Of a stretch of 5,281 nt of DNA, positions 1 to 5,281 are shown piece after piece (within the stretch, counting starts at the first letter, position 1; each line of letters starts with the position of its first letter). Where the stretch lies: positions 1 through 5,281 of the forward strand of contig JAFWEA010000268.1 of assembly GCA_017543005.1 (NCBI GenBank), in the 5' to 3' direction. Source of the DNA: Solobacterium sp. GTDB lineage: Bacteria; Bacillota_I; Bacilli_A; Erysipelotrichales; Erysipelotrichaceae. Made by a program: the position numbers and the translations under genes. The notes under the pieces were generated by a model. It did no database searches. It worked only from the letters and a program-made list of their open reading frames with translations, and was not told the DNA's origin.

Positions 1-476
1 AAGGCATAGCCGACACCGTCCATAACGCCCTGTTCGATCATCAGCTTTGCTCCTTCTGCGGCTTCTTCCGCCGGCTGGAAACAGAACCGGACAGTACCGG
101 CAAATTCATTCTGCATGTCACGCAGCACCTTCACAGCACCCAGCAGCATCGCATTATGCGTGTCATGGCCGCATGCATGCATATAGCCGTCATTGACACT
201 CTTGAATTCAAAGTCAGTCTTTTCCTGAATGGAAAGGGCATCGATATCGGCCCGGATCATCACGATCTTGTCACTGTCCGCCAGGGTGCCCTTGAGTTCG
301 GCAATAACCCCGGTCGGGTTGGTGCGCCGGTAACTGACATTCAGCTTGTCGAGTTCCTCGCAGATACGGTCGGTGGTACGGAATTCCTGCATGGATGGTT
401 CGGGATGCATGTGGATATCCCGGCGGTAGGCGATGGTTTCTTCGGCATACTTATGAGCCAGTTCATTCGTTTTCAT
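1..476 (-). CDS. M20-family metallo-amidohydrolase (M20D type), N-terminal part, truncated by window edge
   Basis: This gene encodes the first 158 residues of an M20D-type zinc/manganese amidohydrolase, the group that includes hippurate, N-acyl-amino-acid and indole-acetyl-amino-acid hydrolases. These cytoplasmic enzymes hydrolyse the amide bond of N-acylated amino acids. Visible motifs in order are HMHPE (residues 22-26), RADIDAL (75-81, metal/catalytic Asp region), MHACGHDTH (99-107, with ligand candidates Cys102 and His104) and FQPAEE (133-138, with the catalytic/metal Glu pair 137-138). DALS replaces the more usual DALP, a minor deviation. The family is usually close to 390 residues, so roughly 230 residues, including the rest of the dimerisation domain and the last ligand histidine, lie beyond base 1. 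The start ATG (474-476) is chosen because AGGAGGT lies 8 nt upstream and the family alignment begins here. There is no signal peptide. The precise substrate cannot be told from this part. Confidence 0.95.
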   Translation of the reverse strand, partial: MKTNELAHKYAEETIAYRRDIHMHPEPSMQEFRTTDRICEELDKLNVSYRRTNPTGVIAELKGTLADSDKIVMIRADIDALSIQEKTDFEFKSVNDGYMHACGHDTHNAMLLGAVKVLRDMQNEFAGTVRFCFQPAEEAAEGAKLMIEQGVMDGVGYA

Positions 477-484
477 TACAGCGT

Positions 485-491
485 ACCTCCT
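485..491 (-). promoter_or_regulatory. Shine-Dalgarno site of the amidohydrolase gene
   Basis: On the minus strand this reads AGGAGGT, a near-perfect anti-16S match, with 8 nt between it and the ATG at 474-476. It fixes the start of the leftward gene. Confidence 0.9.
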
Positions 492-510
492 GTGTGCTGA
501 TTCATGATTT

Positions 511-520
511 TAATATATTA
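511..520. promoter_or_regulatory. AT-rich palindromic core, possible shared divergent promoter element
   Basis: TAATATATTA is a perfect 10-bp palindrome overlapping the leftward TATAAT box. On the plus strand it provides TATATT (514-519) or TATTAT (516-521) as possible -10 boxes for the rightward operon, which would put transcription start near base 528 and the 541-582 hairpin inside the leader. No convincing plus-strand -35 box is visible. A second, weaker plus-strand candidate is TATGAT at 541-546. The rightward promoter assignment is tentative. Confidence 0.35.
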
Positions 521-522
521 TA
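517..522 (-). promoter_or_regulatory. Probable -10 box of the leftward amidohydrolase promoter
   Basis: The minus strand reads TATAAT exactly, about 40 nt upstream of the amidohydrolase start and inside the only AT-rich patch of the intergenic region. No good -35 hexamer is seen at 16-18 nt spacing (candidates such as TCATAT match TTGACA poorly), and there is no TGn extension. The promoter may therefore be weak or activator-dependent. The call rests on the -10 match and its position only. Confidence 0.5.
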
Positions 523-540
523 GAAGCAGAAAACGGAAAA

Positions 541-582
541 TATGATTTCACCGGACCCTGTATGAACCGGCATGAAATCGTA
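541..582 (+). promoter_or_regulatory. Stem-loop / dyad in the leader of the Sel1-channel-TIR operon
   Basis: Bases 541-550 pair with 573-582 (ten pairs, one a G-U wobble at 543/580), and 551-554 (CCGG) pair with 567-570 (CCGG). This leaves a 2-nt bulge at 571-572 and a 12-nt loop at 555-566, so the stem totals 14 bp. It ends 7 nt before the Shine-Dalgarno site at 590. It could be an RNA hairpin affecting translation of the first gene, or a DNA operator for a dimeric regulator. No T-run follows on the plus strand, so it is not a plus-strand intrinsic terminator. Confidence 0.5.
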
Positions 583-589
583 TGTATAC

Positions 590-595
590 GGAGGG
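590..595 (+). promoter_or_regulatory. Shine-Dalgarno site that selects the 602 start
   Basis: GGAGGG lies 6 nt before the ATG at 602. An in-frame ATG at 572 would add ten residues but would place this motif inside the coding region, and it has no comparable site upstream. The 602 start is therefore preferred. Confidence 0.85.
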
Positions 596-601
596 AAACC
601 C

Positions 602-1501
602 ATGACAATCGAAGAAGCGAAGCAGATCTTTGAACGCAATGCCTGGCTGGACAGGCCGGATGCGCAGGAAAAAGAGGAACTGATCACCGCCCTGGAAACC
701 TTGATCAGGGAGACCGGGGAGTACGAGTGGATGATGGAACTGGCCGGCATTTATGTGTCTGACAAACAGTATGACAAAGCTGTGAAATATTATGAGCTGG
801 CATTTGAACACGGCTGTGACATGGCGGCCGAGAACCTGGGTACGCTGTACTACTACGGACGCACCGGCAAGCCAGACTATGCGAAGGCCATGGAATACTG
901 CGCAAAGGCAGCTGAAGCCGGCAGTATCAACGCCTTGGTACGGATGTCTGATATGTACAAGAACGGCTACGGGGTCAAACGGAACCCCGAAGAAGCCGTG
1001 AAGATGCTGGAAAAAGCATATGAACGGGTGAAGGACACGGAGCTGATCGATGACCCGCTGCCGGAAGTGTTTACCCGGCTGGCCCGCTTCCGCCGCGCCG
1101 AAGACAAGATCGATGAAGCGATTGAACTGTATGAACAGGCAAAGGGCTTCCTGGCCGGGCGGCTGCTGGACAATCCGGTGTTCGCAGACCTCAATACGAT
1201 GGAGTGGCTGGTCACGGAACTGTATGACCTGAAGGAGCCGGACGTGGAAAACCTTGACCTCTTCGATCTTTACTGGCTGCTGAAGAAACCTTCCGTATAT
1301 GCCCTGGACATCGATGAGATGCAGTACGTGGCCAAAGCTGTCGGCATGGAAAACGAGACGGCGGTGCTGTTCGAGGGGAAGCGATACGATTCACCGGGGG
1401 ACTTCCTGCAGCATGCCATGATTAACGGCGAACGGCTGGTCCAGCTGTGGGAAGAGATCAATGTCTTTCCCGTCAGCCAGGCAGAGCATACGGTTTCATA
1501 A
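602..1501 (+). CDS. Sel1/TPR-repeat protein with unassigned C-terminal domain
   Basis: This is a 299-residue soluble protein with no signal peptide or membrane segment. Residues about 41-73, 74-108 and 109-143 form helix-turn-helix repeats of the Sel1-like/TPR type. Typical signatures are A-x-x-x-L-G-x-L-Y near 75-83, NGYGVKRNPEEAVKMLEKA (121-139) and YAKAMEYCAKAAEAG (93-107). A further TPR-like pair lies at about 154-184 (DKIDEAIELYEQA). Such solenoids bind other proteins and often act as adaptors or regulators. The last 100 or so residues (about 195-299) are not repeat-like. They contain a LFDLYWLLKKP stretch and a segment around 257-290 (FEGKRYDSPGDF and LWEEINVFP) that I cannot assign to a named domain. 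The start is set by GGAGGG 6 nt upstream. It is the first gene of the likely operon, 42 nt ahead of the channel gene with no terminator between. I infer a scaffold or regulatory role; no enzymatic motif is seen. Confidence 0.9.
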   Translation: MTIEEAKQIFERNAWLDRPDAQEKEELITALETLIRETGEYEWMMELAGIYVSDKQYDKAVKYYELAFEHGCDMAAENLGTLYYYGRTGKPDYAKAMEYCAKAAEAGSINALVRMSDMYKNGYGVKRNPEEAVKMLEKAYERVKDTELIDDPLPEVFTRLARFRRAEDKIDEAIELYEQAKGFLAGRLLDNPVFADLNTMEWLVTELYDLKEPDVENLDLFDLYWLLKKPSVYALDIDEMQYVAKAVGMENETAVLFEGKRYDSPGDFLQHAMINGERLVQLWEEINVFPVSQAEHTVS

Positions 1502-1543
1502 GTAAAAAGAGGCACTTGCGGCAGGCAGGGAGGAGAAACAGGG

Positions 1544-3037
1544 ATGAAGAAAACACCTTGGAAAACAATACTGGGATTCACGGCCGCGTATATGGCCCTG
1601 TTGGTCGGGCTGGTCCGGGTGGAATCAGCCGCGCCGGAAGGCGTCATCCACACACTGGCGGACGGTTTCTGGTTCACATTGACCACGCTGACGACGGTCG
1701 GCTATGGCGACCTCTATCCGGTTACCGGCATCGGCCGGCTGATCGGGATGGTCTTCCAGCTGCTGAGCCTTGGCCTGTTGGCAGTTCTGGTCGGGGCGGC
1801 GGCCCTGATGTTCAAGGGCACCATCCTGCCCTGGGTCCAGCTGAAGCTGCACCGGAAGGATGACTGGTATATTTTCACATCGCATGCGCCGGAAAGTGAT
1901 GCCCTGGCCGCAAAGCTTGACGCAAAGGAAAACGGGCTGGTCCTGTTTGCTGAGGAAAATTCCGGTCTGACGCTGGAACAGATCCTGGCCATGCGCCATG
2001 ACCATCAGCGTACAGTCATCTTCTGCATCGGGGAAAACGAGGCGGAGAACCTGCGCCTGAGTGCCAGGCTGCGGGATACCGGGGCCAAGGTGTGCTGCCA
2101 GAGCAGCTATGAACCGGAACAGCTCAGCGCCAATGAAATCATCTTTGATCCGGCCAGTCTCTGTGCCCGGCTGTACTGGCAGAAGTCCCCGGTAACAAAG
2201 AAAGATGAAACAATGATCCTGGTCGGAAGCGGCATGTACGCGGAAGCACTTCTTGAATATGCTTTGATCCAGAATGTGATCGATCCGGAGCAGAGCATCC
2301 GCTATATCGTCTACGGGGAATTCGGCAACTTCCGCCGGAACCACCCGATGCTCAAGGAAATATGCATGTCCGACAAGCTGGAATTCCATGAAGAACCCTG
2401 GAATCAGTATCTTTCCGACTATGAGGAAGCCGACCGCATCATCTTCTGTGACGCGGTGAAGCGGATCAATATGGACCGGGTCATGCAGCTGCTGCGCTAC
2501 CGGCCGGTACACGGCCGGGTCTATGCCATGATGGCGGCGGATCTGGAAGGGGCTGTCAACTTCGGGACAGAAGAGGAAATCTGGAGTCCGGAATATGTCA
2601 TGCGCACCGAGCTGAACCGGACAGCCATGTACCTGCATGAGATCTACTGCAAACAGTACGGCAGCACGGCCGACTGGAACCACCTGGGCAGCTTTACCCG
2701 CCGGTCCAACCTGGCCTCGGCGGATCACCTGCCGCTCAAGCTCAGTATCCTGCTGAATGACGAGGCCGCTGATGAACCGATCGAAAACCGGTACCGGCTG
2801 GCCTATGAGAAATTCACGGCGGCCGGTCCGGAAGAAAGAGACCGGTACCGGGAAATTGAGCATATGCGCTGGATGCGTTTTCACCTGATGAACGGCTGGC
2901 AGTATGCCCCGGTCAGGGACAACGCCAGACGCCGGCATCCTTCACTGCGGCCATTCTCTGAACTGACCCCGGAAGATCAGGCCAAGGACGATTACGGCTG
3001 GGAACTGATCGGAACCCTTGCCAACCGTGACAGATAG
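1544..3037 (+). CDS. Two-TM potassium channel with tandem Rossmann (RCK/TrkA-N-like) region and C-terminal RyR domain
   Basis: This 497-residue membrane protein carries a minimal potassium-channel pore. TM1 lies at about residues 8-25, the pore helix at 41-50, the selectivity filter TVGYGD at 51-56 and TM2 at about 64-90. The cytoplasmic part starts near 106. A first alpha/beta Rossmann-like unit (about 106-215) lacks the usual glycine-rich nucleotide loop, having FTSHAPESDAL where GxGxxG is expected. A second unit (about 221-345) keeps an ILVGSGMYAEALL loop at 225-237. A linker with WNHLGSF and RRSNLASADH (378-395) precedes a RyR domain at about 434-495, marked by EHMRWMRFHLMNGWQYAPVR (439-458), HPSLRPFSEL and KDDYGWELI. 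The start ATG follows AGGAG at 1531-1535 with 8 nt spacing. The pore predicts K+ conductance across the cytoplasmic membrane. Gating by a small ligand bound to the Rossmann or RyR parts is inferred from the families. The TIR gene begins 16 nt downstream, suggesting co-expression. Confidence 0.92.
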   Translation: MKKTPWKTILGFTAAYMALLVGLVRVESAAPEGVIHTLADGFWFTLTTLTTVGYGDLYPVTGIGRLIGMVFQLLSLGLLAVLVGAAALMFKGTILPWVQLKLHRKDDWYIFTSHAPESDALAAKLDAKENGLVLFAEENSGLTLEQILAMRHDHQRTVIFCIGENEAENLRLSARLRDTGAKVCCQSSYEPEQLSANEIIFDPASLCARLYWQKSPVTKKDETMILVGSGMYAEALLEYALIQNVIDPEQSIRYIVYGEFGNFRRNHPMLKEICMSDKLEFHEEPWNQYLSDYEEADRIIFCDAVKRINMDRVMQLLRYRPVHGRVYAMMAADLEGAVNFGTEEEIWSPEYVMRTELNRTAMYLHEIYCKQYGSTADWNHLGSFTRRSNLASADHLPLKLSILLNDEAADEPIENRYRLAYEKFTAAGPEERDRYREIEHMRWMRFHLMNGWQYAPVRDNARRRHPSLRPFSELTPEDQAKDDYGWELIGTLANRDR

Positions 3038-3040
3038 ACA

Positions 3041-3046
3041 GAAAGG
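3041..3046 (+). promoter_or_regulatory. Shine-Dalgarno site of the TIR gene
   Basis: GAAAGG lies 7 nt before the ATG at 3054, within the 16-nt gap after the channel gene's TAG. It is weaker than the sites of the other genes. It supports 3054 as the start, which also leaves a sensible short N-terminal tail (about 14 residues) before the first TIR strand. Confidence 0.6.
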
Positions 3047-3053
3047 CCAGGTT

Positions 3054-5281
3054 ATGCCAGAACATACAAACCAGACAGAACAAGCTGCCAGAAGATATAA
3101 GGCATTCATCAGCTACCGGCACAAGCCACTGGATAAAGAAGCCGCGGAGATGATCCAGAAGAGCATCGAGCACTATACCATCCCGCCGGAAATGCGGAAT
3201 GAAAACGGGGACAAGAAGTTCGGCCCTGTCTTCCGGGACGAAGACGAACTGCCGATCTCTTCCAATCTTTCCGACAGTATTACATACGCGCTGGATCATT
3301 CGGAGTACCTGATTGTCATCTGTACACCGGACCTGCCGAAATCCCGCTGGTGTGAGCAGGAAATCCGGCATTTTATCGCGACCCATGACCGCGAACATGT
3401 CATCGCGGTGCTGGCTGACGGGACCCCGGAGACTTCATTTTCGCCGTATCTGCTGCACCGCTATGACGCGGAAGGTAATATCATTGCGGACATTGAACCG
3501 CTGGCAGCCAATATCGGCAGTGCGAACCACACGATTGACCGCAAAGCCTACCGGAAGGAGATCATCCGCATCTTTGCGGCACTTTTGGGCTGCCCGTTTG
3601 ACGCGCTTTATCAGCGGGAACGTCGGGCCCGGACATCACGGCTGCTGGCCGGGGCCGGGGTGGTGCTGGCGGCCATGACGGTATTCCTCGGCGTGACGCT
3701 GAAACAGAACAAAACCATCAATGAGCAGAACCGGGATCTCGAGACAAGAATGTCATCCATGAAGGTGGATGCCGGCTATGAAGCGCTGAACGCATTTGAC
3801 CGGAAGCTGGCTTTGACCAATGCCGTGGAAGCGCTGGCGAGCGGTGATCCGTCCATTTATGACCACCGGGCCGAGAACCTGCTGATCCGGACCCTTGGCG
3901 CTTATGAAAACGGCGAATATAGCAGTGAACTGTTATACCGGCAGGCCACTGCCATCGCTGATCTGCAGGTGTCAGCGGACGGAAAGTATGCGTATCTCTG
4001 TGATACGGCCGGCATGGTTTCCATGCTTGACGCGGAAAAGGGGAAACTGCTCTGGCAGGCGCCTTCGTGGCAGTCCGGCCAGGAAAGCGGCAGTGCGCTA
4101 TCCCGTCTGTATCCGGCAGATGCGGCCGGTACCATCATCTGCAAGAATCCCGGCAATACCATCGGTTTATCCGCCGCGGACGGCACGATCCGCTGGAATT
4201 ACAAATATGAAGAGGAAAACGGTTTTATCGCCGTTTCCCCGGACGGAAAGACTGCGGCTGTGCTGGATAGGACGTATTACATCCCGGACACATACGATGT
4301 GAATCCGGTTACGGATCTGAAGTTCCTGGATACACAGACCGGGGAAGAGAAGGGCCTGATACAGCTTTCCCAGGATGACAGGATCATCAGCCTGTCTGAC
4401 GAGACACCGTATTCCTACGGGGCGGCGTTCTCCGCTTCCGGCAGATATTTCGGCTGTGCGCTGTATCAGCGGGGCATTGAGGACTACAGTGACGGCAGCT
4501 ATAAATTCGTACTGGCCGATACAGAAGAAAACAAGACCCTCATGGACGGGCAGATCAGCTATGTGGCGACGCCTTCCAACCTGTTCCTCGGCATTGATAT
4601 CAACGAAGAGACAAGGGATATGTTCACGGTGCAGTATCATCCCCGTTATGGCAGCGTGCTGATCACGATTCTGCACCCCGATAACATGACCTATGATACC
4701 GACAGTATCACGCACACGCTGCAGATGGCCCCGGGCGGGGACCTGTTCCGGCTGGACTATAACGACATCAGGTTCTGCCCTTTGATCGCTGCCGGAAACA
4801 AGGCCGTGTTCTCCCTGGAAGACACGCTATATCTTCTGAACCGGACAACCGGAACGCTGCTGAAGAGCTATACACTGGCCGGAGATATCCTGCAGCTGGC
4901 CTGGCTGGATGAAGAAGACCAGCTGCTGACAGTCACCTCCGGCGGCGGGTTTACGGCTGTCTTTGACCTGACAGATGAAGAAGGGGAAACCTTTGAAGCG
5001 ATGATCGGCTCCACCTTTGACCAGACGGATATGGCCCTGGCGGGCATGATCCGCGGCGGGCTGATCACAGATGACAATGACGGTGCGCTTCTCTCGGTTC
5101 CCGGTGGCCAGAAGACAGACATTGTCCGGACCGGCGTGATTACTGACCCGCACCGGAAGGACATCACACTGAAAGAGGATCTTTCTTCCTACCGGACCGC
5201 TGTTATTCCATCGACTGTTCCGGAGCGTTACTTTGTCCTGACCTACCCGAATGACGGACTGGTGGTATCCATGCGGGACAC
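3054..5281 (+). CDS. TIR domain - transmembrane helix - beta-propeller protein, 3' end beyond window
   Basis: The open frame runs without a stop to the window edge (742 full codons). Residues about 14-180 form a TIR domain. Box 1 is KAFISYRH (16-23), followed by FRDEDELPISSNLSDSI (60-76), LIVICTP (86-92) and SRWCEQEIRHF (97-107), where Glu103 sits at the position of the NADase catalytic glutamate. DIEPLAANI (146-154) and AALLGCPFDALYQRE (175-189) complete the domain. A basic stretch (RERRARTSR, 188-196) precedes one transmembrane helix at about 197-216, then a helical, partly coiled-coil linker (217-290) of the kind found before WD40-type propellers. From about 298 onward there are beta-propeller blades, with S-A-D-G-K (307-311), S-P-D-G-K (395-399), S-A-S-G-R (460-464) and D-x-x-x-G-x-x-L turns (WD40/PQQ-like). 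The protein is probably a membrane-bound NAD+-consuming or signal-producing enzyme controlled by the propeller. The positive-inside rule would place TIR in the cytoplasm and the propeller outside. The ligand is unknown. Confidence 0.93.
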   Translation, partial: MPEHTNQTEQAARRYKAFISYRHKPLDKEAAEMIQKSIEHYTIPPEMRNENGDKKFGPVFRDEDELPISSNLSDSITYALDHSEYLIVICTPDLPKSRWCEQEIRHFIATHDREHVIAVLADGTPETSFSPYLLHRYDAEGNIIADIEPLAANIGSANHTIDRKAYRKEIIRIFAALLGCPFDALYQRERRARTSRLLAGAGVVLAAMTVFLGVTLKQNKTINEQNRDLETRMSSMKVDAGYEALNAFDRKLALTNAVEALASGDPSIYDHRAENLLIRTLGAYENGEYSSELLYRQATAIADLQVSADGKYAYLCDTAGMVSMLDAEKGKLLWQAPSWQSGQESGSALSRLYPADAAGTIICKNPGNTIGLSAADGTIRWNYKYEEENGFIAVSPDGKTAAVLDRTYYIPDTYDVNPVTDLKFLDTQTGEEKGLIQLSQDDRIISLSDETPYSYGAAFSASGRYFGCALYQRGIEDYSDGSYKFVLADTEENKTLMDGQISYVATPSNLFLGIDINEETRDMFTVQYHPRYGSVLITILHPDNMTYDTDSITHTLQMAPGGDLFRLDYNDIRFCPLIAAGNKAVFSLEDTLYLLNRTTGTLLKSYTLAGDILQLAWLDEEDQLLTVTSGGGFTAVFDLTDEEGETFEAMIGSTFDQTDMALAGMIRGGLITDDNDGALLSVPGGQKTDIVRTGVITDPHRKDITLKEDLSSYRTAVIPSTVPERYFVLTYPNDGLVVSMRD

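Noticed and set aside
156..500. 114-codon plus-strand open frame over the amidohydrolase
   Set aside because: The minus strand here carries unmistakable M20 motifs (MHACGHD, RADIDAL, FQPAEE). The plus-strand frame is a shadow without domain signal.
541..582. Stem-loop as an intrinsic terminator
   Set aside because: No T-run follows on the plus strand. On the minus strand a T-rich stretch does follow (TTTTCCGTTTT), but no gene reads into it from the right on that strand, so a terminator role would only apply to antisense transcripts.
572..601. Upstream ATG at 572 for the Sel1 protein
   Set aside because: It would add ten residues, but the strong GGAGGG at 590-595 would then be internal, and there is no ribosome binding site at proper distance before 572. 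The start also lies inside the stem-loop.
1502..1543. Possible terminator or promoter between the Sel1 and channel genes
   Set aside because: The 42-nt gap holds only a purine-rich Shine-Dalgarno stretch. No hairpin with a T-run and no -35/-10 pair is visible.
1625..2938. 437-codon open frame on the minus strand opposite the channel gene
   Set aside because: It is antisense to a clearly homologous channel/Rossmann/RyR protein, has no recognisable motifs and no Shine-Dalgarno site that I can see. Its openness follows from the codon bias of the sense gene.
4167..4715. 182-codon minus-strand open frame inside the propeller region
   Set aside because: The plus-strand TIR-propeller frame is continuous and motif-bearing through this interval, so the antisense frame is a by-product.
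1..5281. CRISPR array, tRNA/rRNA gene, insertion sequence or phage attachment site
   Set aside because: No regularly spaced direct repeats, no tRNA-like cloverleaf, and no transposase or integrase motifs were seen. The window is almost fully coding, with one 125-base intergenic region.

Overview
The window looks like a chromosomal segment from a member of the Bacillota, most likely a gut-type Clostridia or Erysipelotrichia. This rests on strong purine-rich Shine-Dalgarno sites ahead of every gene, codon use that favours G or C at third positions, and a gene set (M20 amidohydrolase, Sel1-repeat protein, TIR/beta-propeller membrane protein) familiar from those groups. No taxonomic marker is present, so this is inference only.

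Layout. Bases 1-476 (minus strand) hold the N-terminal 158 residues of an M20-family metallo-amidohydrolase, cut off by the left edge. Bases 477-601 are a divergent intergenic region. It has a consensus TATAAT box for the amidohydrolase, a palindromic AT-rich core that could serve both directions, and a 14-bp stem-loop just upstream of the ribosome binding site of the rightward genes. From 602 onward three genes run on the plus strand with short gaps (42 and 16 nt) and no visible terminator, so they probably form one operon. They are a 299-residue Sel1/TPR-repeat protein (602-1501), a 497-residue two-transmembrane potassium channel with a tandem Rossmann-like cytoplasmic part and a C-terminal RyR domain (1544-3037), and a TIR - transmembrane - beta-propeller protein (3054 to beyond the right edge, at least 742 residues).

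How the genes may work together. TIR domains with an intact catalytic glutamate usually cleave NAD+ or make cyclic ADP-ribose-type signals. RCK/TrkA-N-like domains gate channels through nucleotide or ion binding. RyR domains are small modules best known from ryanodine receptors but also found in bacterial proteins, some fused to channel or TrkA-N parts. A membrane-anchored TIR enzyme next to a ligand-gated potassium channel with a RyR tail suggests a signal-producer/channel-effector pair, with the Sel1 protein as scaffold or regulator. By analogy to Thoeris-type systems this could be an abortive-infection defence or a stress-signalling module. The domains and gene order are read directly from the sequence; the functional link is inference. 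The amidohydrolase is probably an unrelated metabolic neighbour.
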